This document shows positions 9,183 to 17,653 of a DNA stretch of 64,000 nt, one piece after another; the first letter of the stretch is position 1, and every line of letters starts with the position of its first letter. Made by a program: the position numbers and the translations under genes. Under the pieces are notes generated by a model. That model was not told the DNA's origin and searched no databases. It saw only the letters and a program-made list of their open reading frames with translations. Source of the stretch: Thermohalobaculum sediminis (GTDB lineage: Bacteria; Pseudomonadota; Alphaproteobacteria; Rhodobacterales; Rhodobacteraceae); the NCBI RefSeq assembly GCF_023487995.1, contig NZ_JAMFKN010000011.1, positions 1 to 64,000 of the forward strand. Reading direction: 5' to 3'.

Positions 9183-9778
9183 CCGACCAGCCTCGCGACC
9201 TCGGCCCGCAGCCATGGGACCACCTCGGCCTCGAACCAGGGGTTTCGCCTCAGCCAGGCTGTGTTGCGCCAGCTCGGATGCGGCAGGGCCAACACGCTCG
9301 GCACGCCCGAGCGCCAGTCCGCGACGGTCTCGGTCACGCCGCGCCGCGGCCCCGGCAGGTGCCAGGCTTGCGCGTATTGCCCAATCACGAGGGTCAGCTC
9401 GATGCTCGGCAGGGTCGCCAGCACCTCGGCCCGCCAGGTTTGCGCGCAGCGGCGCGGCGGTGGCAGGTCGGCACCCTTCGCATCGTAGCCGGGAAAGCAG
9501 AAGGCCATCGGGACAATGGCGATTCGGCTGCGGTCGTAGAAGACCTCGCGGTCGATTCCCATCCAGTCCCGCAGCCTGTCGCCCGACGGGTCGTCGAACG
9601 GCAGCCCGCTGCGATGCACCCGCATCCCAGGCGCCTGCCCCGCGATCAGCAGCCGCGCGCCGGGCGCGGCACGCAGCACCGAGCGCGGCGCGTGCGCGCT
9701 TGCTGTGGCCGCGAATTCCTCGGCGCACAGGCTGCATGCGGCGATTCGGCGGGCGAGCGGGGTATCGGGATCGTGCAT
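9179..9778 (-). CDS. Uracil-DNA glycosylase family protein
   Basis: This 199-residue protein belongs to the COG1573-like uracil-DNA glycosylase superfamily. Motif 1 is LLIAGQAPGMRVHRSG, followed by LPFDDPSGDRLRDWMG. The middle is TLVIGQYAQAWHLPG, and the C-terminal HPS-type motif is ALPHPSWRNTAWLRRNPWFE. A CSLC motif near the N-terminus is half of what could be an Fe-S site, but I do not see the full four-Cys set of family 4 enzymes. Substrate specificity is uncertain. It overlaps the next gene by four bases. Confidence 0.85.
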   Translation of the reverse strand: MHDPDTPLARRIAACSLCAEEFAATASAHAPRSVLRAAPGARLLIAGQAPGMRVHRSGLPFDDPSGDRLRDWMGIDREVFYDRSRIAIVPMAFCFPGYDAKGADLPPPRRCAQTWRAEVLATLPSIELTLVIGQYAQAWHLPGPRRGVTETVADWRSGVPSVLALPHPSWRNTAWLRRNPWFEAEVVPWLRAEVARLVG

Positions 9779-9842
9779 CCGGCGCACTCTACCGGCAGCT
9801 TCGCGGCGTGGCGAGATGATCGCCGATCGCCCCGGACGGCGG

Positions 9843-9863
9843 TTGACAATCCGTGGTATACCA
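9843..9863 (+). promoter_or_regulatory. TTGACA box with TGGTATACCA palindrome upstream of the antiporter operon
   Basis: A consensus -35 TTGACA (9843-9848) is followed six bases later by the perfect palindrome TGGTATACCA (9854-9863), inside what would be the spacer. The palindrome matches the NGGTATACCN type of operator known for GntR/FCD regulators. A repressor bound there would block RNA polymerase. The next gene downstream is the first antiporter gene at 9969. The -10 is weak (TTTGAA at 17 bp), and the site could instead concern the divergent glycosylase operon. Confidence 0.45.
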
Positions 9864-9968
9864 GATTTGAATGCCGCGCCCGACGCTTGACGCAGGGCGC
9901 GAGAACCGGCGACACAGCCGGCGACGATGCAAGGGGGGAACGACACGCATGACCCGGGGGAGCCGCCG

Positions 9969-10475
9969 ATGCGCCTGATCCTCATCACGCTGACGCTCTT
10001 CGGCTACTGGTTGCTGCTGTCCGGCCATTACGACACATGGCTGGTCGCCTCGGGTGGCGTGCTGGCGGTCGCGGTCGTGCTGTTCAGCCTGTTCAAGGGC
10101 ATCACCGACGTCGAATCCTTCCCGATCGAGCGCCTGCCGCGCGCCATGATCTACTGGCCGTGGCTGGGCTGGCAGATGATCCTCTCGGCTCTCAACGTCA
10201 CGCGGATCATTCTCGATCCCAAGCTGCCGATCTCGCCCACCATGGTGAAGGTCCGCTCGACCGCCGGCAGCGCCGTCGGCATCACGACCTATGCCAACTC
10301 GATCACGCTGACGCCGGGGACCATCTCGGTCGAGGTGTCCGAGGGCGGCCGCGCGATCTGGGTCCACGCCATCACCCGCGAGGGCGCCGAGGGCTTTGCC
10401 GACGACCCGATGGACCGCTGGGTCGGCTGGTTCGACGGGGCGGTGCTGCCAACGCCGGCGGAGGACAAGACATGA
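9969..10475 (+). CDS. Na+/H+ antiporter subunit E (MrpE/MnhE/MbhA-like)
   Basis: This 168-residue membrane protein opens the antiporter operon. Two N-terminal spans (LILITLTLFGYWLLLSGHY and a second through VLAVAVVLFSLF) are followed by the cytoplasmic MNHE domain with RIILDPKLPISPTMVKV, NSITLTPGTISVEV and a final WVHAITREGAEG. The ATG at 9969 follows GGGGGAG, which outranks the ATG at 9927. MrpE is a small structural subunit of multisubunit cation/proton antiporters. It overlaps the next gene by ATGA. Confidence 0.93.
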   Translation: MRLILITLTLFGYWLLLSGHYDTWLVASGGVLAVAVVLFSLFKGITDVESFPIERLPRAMIYWPWLGWQMILSALNVTRIILDPKLPISPTMVKVRSTAGSAVGITTYANSITLTPGTISVEVSEGGRAIWVHAITREGAEGFADDPMDRWVGWFDGAVLPTPAEDKT

Positions 10476-10765
10476 TGTTCGCGGTCGCGATCCTCGGCGT
10501 TCTCGCCGCCCTGTCGCTCGCGGTGATCCGCGCGCTCAAGGGCCCCACCGCCTTCGACCGGCTGCTGGCGGCGAACGCCATCGGCACCTCGGCGATCGTG
10601 CTCCTGGCTCTGTTCGGCTTCATGACGGGGCGGCCCGAATTCCTCGACATCGGCATCACCTATGCGCTGCTGAACATGATCGGCACCCTCGCCGTGCTCA
10701 AGTTCTTCCGCTATGGCGCGCTCGGCCATGCCCAGGACGCGGTGAAGGAGCGCGAACCGGAATGA
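10472..10765 (+). CDS. Antiporter subunit F (MrpF/MnhF/MbhB-like)
   Basis: The 97-residue protein has three predicted membrane spans, with the family signature LSLAVIRALKGPTAFDRLLAANAIGT and ITYALLNMIGTLAVLKFFRY. It is a core small subunit of Mrp-type complexes. It begins at the ATG overlapping the previous stop and ends overlapping the next start, so the genes are tightly coupled. Confidence 0.92.
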   Translation: MMFAVAILGVLAALSLAVIRALKGPTAFDRLLAANAIGTSAIVLLALFGFMTGRPEFLDIGITYALLNMIGTLAVLKFFRYGALGHAQDAVKEREPE

Positions 10766-11286
10766 TCGCGCTGCTGGTCGACATTCTCAGCGGGGCCGCG
10801 CTGACCGCGGGCGCCGCCTTCTATCTGATCGGCGCCATCGGCATGACGCGCATGCCGGATGTGTTCACGCGGATGCACGCGGTCTCGGTGTCCGAGACGA
10901 TGGGCGTGGGGCTGATGGCGCTGGGCATGATCCTGCAGGCGGGCCCCAGCCTGCTCGCCATCAAGATCGCCTTCGTCGTGCTGGTGCTGTGGGCGACGGG
11001 CGCCGTGGCGACGCACGCGCTGTCGCGCGCGGCGCTGCATGACGGCGTGAAGCCCCTGCTCGCGGGTCCCGACGGGCGGCTGGTGGCGACGGACTGCGTC
11101 GACCTCTTCCCCGAGCTTGGCGTGCGCCTCGCGCAGCCGCTCAGTTCGGAGACGCCCGAGGAGCGCGGCACGCCGCTGCCCGAGGACGGCGCGGTGATCG
11201 CCGAGCCCGCGCCCGGCTATGGCCCGGCCGGGAACACCGGCGCCAATCCCGATGCCGAACCCGACCCCACGCGCGAGGGCCGCTGA
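10762..11286 (+). CDS. Antiporter subunit G (MrpG/MnhG/MbhC-like), with C-terminal extension
   Basis: The first ~90 residues are a normal MrpG: three spans with AGAAFYLIGAIGMTRMPDVF and FTRMHAVSVSETMGVGLMALG. At 174 residues the protein is longer than the usual ~110. The extra tail (from about residue 95) is hydrophilic and Pro/Glu-rich, ending in GANPDAEPDPTREGR. The tail looks cytoplasmic and poorly structured. The stop and the next ATG overlap (TGATG). Confidence 0.9.
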   Translation: MIALLVDILSGAALTAGAAFYLIGAIGMTRMPDVFTRMHAVSVSETMGVGLMALGMILQAGPSLLAIKIAFVVLVLWATGAVATHALSRAALHDGVKPLLAGPDGRLVATDCVDLFPELGVRLAQPLSSETPEERGTPLPEDGAVIAEPAPGYGPAGNTGANPDAEPDPTREGR

Positions 11287-11828
11287 TGGAACAGCTCATC
11301 AACATGGTGCTGCTGACGCTGCTCGCGGCGATCACCTTCGGCATCATCCGGGTGCGGAACCTGTTCGCGGTGGTCGTGCTGACCAGCGCCTACTCGTTCC
11401 TGATGGCGAGCGTGATGATCGTGCTCGACGCGGTCGATGTCGCGATGACCGAGGCCTCGGTCGGCGCCGGCATCTCGACTGTGCTGGCGCTCGGCGCGCT
11501 CTACCTCACCAAGACCGAGGAGGCCGAGCCGCGCTATTCCCCGCTGTTGCCGGCGCTGGTCGCGGTGGGCACCGGGGCCGTGCTGGTCTTCGGCACGCTG
11601 GACCTGCCGCCCTTCGGCCGCGCGGACACGCCCCTCAACACCGATGTGGGAGCCGACTACCTCGCGCGGAACATGGCCGAGACCGACATCCCGAACGTCG
11701 TCACAGCCGTGCTGGCCTCCTACCGCGGCTTCGACACGCTGGGCGAGACCACAGTGGTCTTCACCGCCGGGATCGGCGTGCTGATGCTGCTCAAGCGCTG
11801 GCGCAAGGCCGCGCGGCGGGAGGACTGA
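11286..11828 (+). CDS. DUF4040 / MbhD-MbhE-like antiporter subunit (equivalent of the MrpA C-terminus)
   Basis: This 180-residue membrane protein contains TFGIIRVRNLFAVVVLTSAYSF and AVDVAMTEASVGAGISTVL, the DUF4040 hallmark. The second half has NVVTAVLASYRGFDTLGET and VVFTAGIGVLMLL, the MbhE/MnhB-N-like part. In Mrp antiporters this module is the C-terminal end of MrpA; here it is free-standing, as in membrane-bound hydrogenases. It lies between subunits G and B. The Glu in the MTEASVG segment is the membrane carboxylate thought to take part in ion transfer in this module. Confidence 0.87.
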   Translation: MEQLINMVLLTLLAAITFGIIRVRNLFAVVVLTSAYSFLMASVMIVLDAVDVAMTEASVGAGISTVLALGALYLTKTEEAEPRYSPLLPALVAVGTGAVLVFGTLDLPPFGRADTPLNTDVGADYLARNMAETDIPNVVTAVLASYRGFDTLGETTVVFTAGIGVLMLLKRWRKAARRED

Positions 11829-11831
11829 TCC

Positions 11832-12254
11832 ATGCGGCTCGACACCATCCTGCGCGTCATCGCCAAGATCTTCATCCCCTTCATCCTGATGTTCGGCCTC
11901 TATGTGCAGTTGCACGGCGATTACGGGCCGGGCGGCGGGTTCCAGGCGGGCGTCATCGTCGCGGCGGGGATCATCCTCTACGCGATCATCTATGGCATCG
12001 CGGCTGCGCAGCGCGCCGTCCCGCCGGGGCTCGTCGAGGTGATGATGCCGCTCGGCGTCGCGATCTTCGCCGGCGTGGGCATCGCGGGCTTCGTGACCGG
12101 GCGCAACTTCCTCGACTACTCGAACCTGATGCATGGCGACATGGTCCATGGCCAGCACTGGGGCGTGTTCCTGGTCGAGATCGGCGTCCTCGTCACCGTC
12201 TCCTCGACCATGCTCGCCATCTTCTACGCGTTCGCCGGGAGGGGCCGCGAATGA
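11832..12254 (+). CDS. Antiporter subunit B (MnhB/MbhF-like)
   Basis: The 140-residue protein has four predicted spans and the MnhB signature FIPFILMFGLYVQLHGDYGPGGGFQAGV, with the HG..GPGGGFQAG loop intact. It starts three bases after the previous stop and overlaps the next gene by ATGA. It is a core Mrp/Mbh subunit. Confidence 0.92.
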   Translation: MRLDTILRVIAKIFIPFILMFGLYVQLHGDYGPGGGFQAGVIVAAGIILYAIIYGIAAAQRAVPPGLVEVMMPLGVAIFAGVGIAGFVTGRNFLDYSNLMHGDMVHGQHWGVFLVEIGVLVTVSSTMLAIFYAFAGRGRE

Positions 12255-12628
12255 CGCTGTTCGACGAGATCGCGCGCCACTACAACTACTGGGTGACCAT
12301 CCTGCTGATGGTCGCGGGCCTCTATATCGTCGTGGCGAAATCCAACATGATCAAGCGGTTGCTTGGTCTTTCGGTGTTCCAGACGTCGGTCTACCTGCTG
12401 TATCTGAGCCCGGGCAAGATCCTCGGCGGCACGCCGCCCATTCTGGCACCCGGCTACGCGGTCTACTCGAACCCGCTGCCCCATGTGCTGATCCTCACCG
12501 CGATAGTGGTGGGCGTGGCGACGCTGGCGCTCGGCCTCGCGCTCGCGGTCCGGATCAACGAGGCCTTCGGCTCGATCGAGGAGGACGAGATCGTGCCCGT
12601 CATCGACAGGGAAGACCACTCCGCATGA
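12251..12628 (+). CDS. Antiporter subunit C (MrpC/NuoK/MbhG-like)
   Basis: This 125-residue protein is a NuoK homologue with three spans: WVTILLMVAGLYIVV, LGLSVFQTSVYLLYLS and PHVLILTAIVVGVATLALGLAL. NPLPHVLILTAIVVG is the conserved TM3 motif of MrpC. The tail EAFGSIEEDEIVP is acidic. It sits between B and the first D-type subunit and overlaps both neighbours by four bases. Confidence 0.92.
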   Translation: MTLFDEIARHYNYWVTILLMVAGLYIVVAKSNMIKRLLGLSVFQTSVYLLYLSPGKILGGTPPILAPGYAVYSNPLPHVLILTAIVVGVATLALGLALAVRINEAFGSIEEDEIVPVIDREDHSA

Positions 12629-14127
12629 GCGTCGAGCACCACGCCTTCCATGTGACCGAGCACCTGCCCGCGCTCGCCGCGGTCGTGCCGCTGATCGGTG
12701 CCGTCGCCGCCGCGCTGGTGCGCAACGGCGTGGCCGCGTGGCTGGTCGCGGTCGCCGTCGCCTGGTCGCTGCCGGTCATCTCGATCCTGATGCTGGGACA
12801 GGTCGAGGCAAGCGGCCCGATCTCCTACGCGCTAGGCGGCTGGGCGCCGCCGGCGGGGATCGAGTTCCGCGTCGATCAGGCCAACGCCTATCTCGCGATC
12901 CTGGTCTCGGTCATGGCGGCGGTGGTGCTGACGGGCGCGCCGCGCTCGATCGCCGACGAGATCGAGCCGGCGAACCGTGCCTGGTACTACGCGGTGTTCC
13001 TGCTGTGCCTGTGCGGCCTGATGGGCATGATCGTCACCGGCGACGCCTTCAACGTCTTCGTGTTCATGGAGATCTCGTCGCTCGCCACCTATGTGCTGAT
13101 CGCCATGGGCCGCGACCGACGGGCTCTGTTGGCCAGCTACCAGTACCTGATCATCGGCACAGTCGGCGCCACGTTCTACGTCATCGGCGTGGGCCTGCTG
13201 CTCGCCATGACCGGGACGCTCAACCTGGTCGACCTCGCGGCAAGCCTGCCCGAGGTCGAGGCGACGCGCCCGCTGATCGCCGCCGCGGCGTTCATCGTGG
13301 TGGGCCTCGGCCTCAAGCTCGCGCTGTTCCCGATGCATCTGTGGTTGCCGAACGCCTATGCCTATGCGCCCTCCACAGCCTCGGCGTTCCTCGCATCGAC
13401 GGCCACCAAGGTTGCGGTCTACCTGCTGCTGCGCTTCGCCTTCTCGGTGTTCGGCATCGACTTCATGCTGGCGAACACGCCCGCCGGGGTGATGCTGATG
13501 ACGCTGGCGGCGCTCGCGATGATCGCAGGCTCGCTTTCGGCGATCTTCCAGACGAACGTCAAGCGGATGCTGGCCTATTCGTCGGTCAGCCAGATCGGCT
13601 ACATCATCCTCGGCATCGCGATGGTCAGCGAGACCGGCCTCACCGGCGGCATCAGCCACCTGTTCAACCACGCACTGATCAAGGGCTGCCTGTTCCTCGC
13701 CGTCGCGTCGGCCGTGTTCGCAACCGGCGCCGTCCGCATCGAGGACATGGCGGGCCTGGGGCGCACCATGCCCATCACCATGGGCGCCTTCGTGATCGCG
13801 GGCCTCGGCCTGATCGGCGTCCCCGGCACGGCGGGCTTCGTCTCGAAGTGGTACCTGATCCAGGGAGCCGCCGAGCAGGGCATGTGGTGGATCGTCGCCG
13901 TGATCGTCGTCTCGTCGCTCATGGCGGTCGTCTATGTCGGGCGGATCGTCGAGGTCGCGTGGTTTCGAGCGCCCGCGCAGCGCGCCCCGCGCGAGGCGCC
14001 AATCGAGCTGGTGGCCGCGACCGTGGCGCTTGCCGCCGCCGTCCTGGTCTTCGGCCTCAACACCGACTTCTCCGCCGGCGTCGCGGCCGACGCGGCGCGC
14101 ATCCTGATCGAGGGTTACGCGCGATGA
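12625..14127 (+). CDS. Antiporter subunit D (MrpD/NuoM/MbhH-like), first copy
   Basis: The 500-residue protein is a NuoL/M/N-type proton-channel subunit with about 14 spans. The TM5 Glu (VFVFMEISSLATYVL), TM7 Lys (GLGLKLALFPMHLWLPNAY), TM8 Lys (STATKVAVYLLLRF) and the TM12 Lys (GTAGFVSKWYLIQG) are all present, so the full charge relay can be built. It follows MrpC as MrpD does in canonical Mrp clusters. Two further homologues follow downstream. Confidence 0.93.
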   Translation: MSVEHHAFHVTEHLPALAAVVPLIGAVAAALVRNGVAAWLVAVAVAWSLPVISILMLGQVEASGPISYALGGWAPPAGIEFRVDQANAYLAILVSVMAAVVLTGAPRSIADEIEPANRAWYYAVFLLCLCGLMGMIVTGDAFNVFVFMEISSLATYVLIAMGRDRRALLASYQYLIIGTVGATFYVIGVGLLLAMTGTLNLVDLAASLPEVEATRPLIAAAAFIVVGLGLKLALFPMHLWLPNAYAYAPSTASAFLASTATKVAVYLLLRFAFSVFGIDFMLANTPAGVMLMTLAALAMIAGSLSAIFQTNVKRMLAYSSVSQIGYIILGIAMVSETGLTGGISHLFNHALIKGCLFLAVASAVFATGAVRIEDMAGLGRTMPITMGAFVIAGLGLIGVPGTAGFVSKWYLIQGAAEQGMWWIVAVIVVSSLMAVVYVGRIVEVAWFRAPAQRAPREAPIELVAATVALAAAVLVFGLNTDFSAGVAADAARILIEGYAR

Positions 14128-15641
14128 CCAGCACCCTTCTGATGGACATCGCGCTTTTGCTGCCGTTCGCCGGCGCGGTCGCAATCTGGCTGGCCGGCCG
14201 CTGGCCGAACCTGCGCGAGGCAGTGACGCTGGTCACGGCGGGCGCGCTGTTCGCGGTGGTCATCACGCTTCTTGCGCGCGTGCTGGGCGGCGAGCGCCCC
14301 GAGATTCACCCGGTGCAGCTGTTCCCCGGCGTCGAGATCGACTTCGTGCTCGAGCCGCTGGGCATGCTGTTCGCGACCGTGGCCTCGACGCTGTGGATCG
14401 TGAACTCGATCTACTCGATCGGCTACATGCGCGGGAACGACGAGCCGCGGCAGACGCCCTTCTACATCTGCTTCGCCATCGCCATCGGCGGCGCAATCGG
14501 CGTGGCCTTCGCGGGCAACCTGCTGACGCTTTTCCTCTATTACGAGCTGCTCACCATCTCGACCTACCCGCTGGTCACGCACAAGGGCAACGACGAGGCC
14601 AAGGCCAAGGGCCGCGTCTACCTGCTGCTGCTGATGGGCACCTCGATGGTGTTCCTGCTGCCGGCGATCATCTGGGTGCTGGCGGCCGCCGGCACCACCG
14701 AGTTTACCGCCGGCGGCCTGCTTTCGGGCACCGGGATGCCGACATGGCAGGTCTCGCTGCTGCTCGCGCTGTTCATCTTCGGCATCGGCAAGGCCGCGGT
14801 GATGCCAGTGCATTTCTGGCTGCCGGCGGCGATGGTCGCGCCGACGCCGGTGTCGGCGCTGTTGCACGCGGTGGCGGTGGTCAAGGCCGGCGTGTTCAGC
14901 GTCGTGAAGGTCGTGGTCTACGTCTTCGGCGTGGACTACCTGTCGAGCTCGGGCGCCGGGGCGTGGCTGACCTATGCGGCGGGCTTCACCGTGGTCTGCG
15001 CCTCGGTGATCGCGCTGATGCAGGACAACCTCAAGAAGCGCCTCGCCTATTCGACGGTCAGCCAGCTCTCCTACGTCGTTCTGGCGACGGCGATCCTGAC
15101 GCCGATCTCGGTGATGGGGGCGATGCTCCACATCGCGGCGCATGCGGTCTCGAAGATCACGCTCTTCTTCGCGGCGGGCTCGATCTACACCGCCGCCCAC
15201 AAGACCGAGATCAGCCAGCTCGACGGCATCGGTCGGCTGATGCCCTGGACAATGGGCGCCTTCGCGGTCGGCGCGCTCAGCATGATCGGGGTTCCGCCAA
15301 CCGCGGGCTTCGTGTCGAAATGGTTCATGCTGCAAGGCGGGATGGCGGCGGAGAACTGGGTGGCGATCGGGGTGATCTTCCTCTCGACCGTGCTGAATGC
15401 CGCCTATTTCCTGCCGATCGTCTACCGCGCCTTCTGGCGCGCGCCGCCACCGGCGGACGCCCACCACCCGCATCACGGCGAGGGGCCGGCCCCGGTGGTG
15501 CTGGCACTGACCATCACGGCCCTTGGCACGCTTGCGCTGTTCTTCTTCCCCGATGTGCCGCTGGGGCTGGCCGAGGCGATGATCGCCGATCAGCCCGTGC
15601 CCGCCCCCGAGCCCACCGCCCTGACGGAGGTGACGAAGTGA
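14124..15641 (+). CDS. Proton-translocating antiporter subunit (NuoM/MrpD-like), second copy
   Basis: This 505-residue protein is homologous to MrpD/NuoM. The TM5 Glu is in LTLFLYYELLTISTYPLV, TM7 Lys in FGIGKAAVMPVHFWLP, TM8 Lys in HAVAVVKAGVFSVVKVV, and TM12 Lys in GFVSKWFMLQGG. A His-rich loop (DAHHPHHGE) lies between the last two spans. All relay residues are kept, so it should pump or channel protons. The last codons contain the GGAGG that serves the next gene, which starts at a GTG overlapping the stop. Confidence 0.92.
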   Translation: MTSTLLMDIALLLPFAGAVAIWLAGRWPNLREAVTLVTAGALFAVVITLLARVLGGERPEIHPVQLFPGVEIDFVLEPLGMLFATVASTLWIVNSIYSIGYMRGNDEPRQTPFYICFAIAIGGAIGVAFAGNLLTLFLYYELLTISTYPLVTHKGNDEAKAKGRVYLLLLMGTSMVFLLPAIIWVLAAAGTTEFTAGGLLSGTGMPTWQVSLLLALFIFGIGKAAVMPVHFWLPAAMVAPTPVSALLHAVAVVKAGVFSVVKVVVYVFGVDYLSSSGAGAWLTYAAGFTVVCASVIALMQDNLKKRLAYSTVSQLSYVVLATAILTPISVMGAMLHIAAHAVSKITLFFAAGSIYTAAHKTEISQLDGIGRLMPWTMGAFAVGALSMIGVPPTAGFVSKWFMLQGGMAAENWVAIGVIFLSTVLNAAYFLPIVYRAFWRAPPPADAHHPHHGEGPAPVVLALTITALGTLALFFFPDVPLGLAEAMIADQPVPAPEPTALTEVTK

Positions 15642-15961
15642 GCGACCGCCCCACCGACGCGCCGGGCACGCCGCCCGCCCTGCCCCCTTCCGGCATCCCG
15701 GTGTTCGAGGTGACCCCGTGCACCAACCGCCACTGGCTGGTGCTGCCCGAGACGATCCGCCTGATCTGGATCGTCTCGCTCGCCGTGCTTGCCGGGACCG
15801 TCGCGGTCGAGTTCGCGGTCGACTACCACCTCAAGTTCCACGCCGACGCGATCCCCGGCTTCGCCGCGATCTTCGGCTTCCTCGCCTGCGTCGTGCTGGT
15901 GTTCGGCTCGAAGTTCCTGGGCATCTTCCTGAAGCGCAAGGACGACTACTACGATGACTGA
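15638..15961 (+). CDS. Small two-span membrane protein of the antiporter operon
   Basis: A 107-residue protein starting at GTG (15638), with GGAGG eight bases upstream inside the previous gene. The N-terminus is Pro-rich and soluble (SDRPTDAPGTPPALPPSGIP). Two spans follow: LIWIVSLAVLAGTVAVEFAV and AAIFGFLACVVLVFGSKFLG. The tail is KRKDDYYDD. I do not recognise a named family. Its place between two NuoM-like subunits and overlaps on both sides make it a likely accessory subunit of the complex. Confidence 0.75.
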   Translation: MSDRPTDAPGTPPALPPSGIPVFEVTPCTNRHWLVLPETIRLIWIVSLAVLAGTVAVEFAVDYHLKFHADAIPGFAAIFGFLACVVLVFGSKFLGIFLKRKDDYYDD

Positions 15962-17636
15962 CCTCGTCCTGCCGCCCGGCGTGATCCTGATCCTCGCGGG
16001 CCTCGCGCTGCCCTTCGTACGGCACACAGCGCGCCAGATCCTGATGATCGCGGCGCCCCTGATGGTGCTGCTCGCGGTCTGGGCGCTGCCCGACGGCACC
16101 TCGCTGACGCTCGACTATCTCGGGCTCACGCTCGAGCCGGTGAAGGTCGACGCGCTGTCGCGCCTCTTCGCCACGGTGTTCGCGCTGATGGCCTTCGCGG
16201 GCGGACTGTTCGCACTGAACCAGCAGAACGCCAGGGAGCTTGCCGCCGCCTTCGTCTATGCGGGATCGGCCATCGGTGTGACGCTTGCCGGCGATCTCGT
16301 CACCGTCTTCATCTTCTGGGAGGTGATGGCCATCGCCTCGACCATCGTCGTCTGGTCGGGCGGCCCCGAGGCGCGCGGCTCGGGCCTGCGCTATGCCGCG
16401 ATCCACTTCCTGGGCGGCGTCTTCCTGATGGCTGGCATTGCGGGCGTCGTGGCCGAGACCGGCTCGACCGCCTTCGGGCCCATGGAGGCGACGTCGTTCC
16501 CCACCATCCTGATCCTCGCGGCCTTCCTGATCAACGCGGGCGCGCCGCCGCTCGCGGCCTGGCTGCCGGATGCCTATCCCCGCGCCTCGTGGTCGGGGAC
16601 CGTGTTCCTCTCGGCCTTCACCACCAAGACGGCGGTCTACACCCTGATCCGCGGCTATCCGGGCGAGGAGATCCTGATCTGGATCGGGCTCTACATGGTG
16701 TTCTACGGGATCGTCTATGCGATCCTCGAGAACGACATGCGCCGCATCCTCGCCTATTCCATCGTCAACCAGGTTGGCTTCATGGTCTGCGCGGTCGGCA
16801 TCGGCACGCCGCTGGCGCTGAACGGCGCGGCCGGGCACGCCTTCGCGCACATTATCTACAAGGCGCTGCTGCTGATGTCGGCGGGCTCGGTGCTCTACAT
16901 GACAGGCAAGTCGAAATGCACCGATCTGGGCGGGCTGTTCCGCACCATGCCGGTGAGCTGCATCTGCGGCATCGTCGGTGCGCTGGCGATCTCGGCCTTC
17001 CCGCTGACATCCGGCTTCGTCGCCAAGTCGATGATCTCGGACGCGGCCGGCGCCGAGAAGATGGTGGTCGTCTACTTCCTGCTGGCCGCGGCCTCGGCGG
17101 GCGTGTTCCTGCATGCGGGCATCAAGTTCCCCTGGTTCGTGTTCTTCCAGAAGGACTCCGGCCTGCGCCCGCAGGACCCGCCCTGGAACATGCGGGCGGC
17201 GATGATCTTCTGCGCGGTGCTCTGCATCGGGCTCGGCGTCTGGTATTCGCCCTTCTACGCGATCCTGCCCTACCCGGTCGACTACGTGCCCTACGACGCG
17301 TCGCACGTGATCTTCTACCTGCAGCTCCTGCTGTTCTCGGGGCTCGCGTTCTTCCTGATGCTGGGGGCGCTGAAGCGCACGCTGACCATCACGCTCGACG
17401 TGGACTGGTTCTGGCGCCGCGGCGGGCGGGCCATCGCCGAGGAGTTCGAGTTCCAGTGGCTGCGCGCCTATGGCGTGATCGTCGAGGGCTTCTGGCGCAA
17501 GCTGCGCCTGGTGATCGAGGGGCTTTACGTGAATTACGGCCCCGACGGCCCGTGGTCGCGCACCCGCCCCTCGGGCGCCATGGCGCTGTGGGTGTCGCTG
17601 CTGCTGACCGGGTTCCTGCTGTTTTCCTACATCTGA
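15954..17636 (+). CDS. NuoL/M/N-like antiporter subunit, third copy, lacking the TM7 lysine
   Basis: The 560-residue protein is a divergent member of the same family. The TM5 Glu is present (VTVFIFWEVMAIASTIVV), as are the TM8 Lys (SAFTTKTAVYTLIRG) and TM12 Lys (SGFVAKSMISDAAG). In the TM7 segment AAFLINAGAPPLAAWLP, the position aligned to the conserved Lys (nine residues before Trp) is Asn. The C-terminus carries a long amphipathic stretch (DVDWFWRRGGRAIAEEFEF) before the last span, reminiscent of the lateral helix of NuoL/MrpA. It closes the operon, 18 bp from the convergent terB. Confidence 0.9.
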   Translation: MTDLVLPPGVILILAGLALPFVRHTARQILMIAAPLMVLLAVWALPDGTSLTLDYLGLTLEPVKVDALSRLFATVFALMAFAGGLFALNQQNARELAAAFVYAGSAIGVTLAGDLVTVFIFWEVMAIASTIVVWSGGPEARGSGLRYAAIHFLGGVFLMAGIAGVVAETGSTAFGPMEATSFPTILILAAFLINAGAPPLAAWLPDAYPRASWSGTVFLSAFTTKTAVYTLIRGYPGEEILIWIGLYMVFYGIVYAILENDMRRILAYSIVNQVGFMVCAVGIGTPLALNGAAGHAFAHIIYKALLLMSAGSVLYMTGKSKCTDLGGLFRTMPVSCICGIVGALAISAFPLTSGFVAKSMISDAAGAEKMVVVYFLLAAASAGVFLHAGIKFPWFVFFQKDSGLRPQDPPWNMRAAMIFCAVLCIGLGVWYSPFYAILPYPVDYVPYDASHVIFYLQLLLFSGLAFFLMLGALKRTLTITLDVDWFWRRGGRAIAEEFEFQWLRAYGVIVEGFWRKLRLVIEGLYVNYGPDGPWSRTRPSGAMALWVSLLLTGFLLFSYI

Positions 17637-17653
17637 GGCGGGCGCATGCCGCC

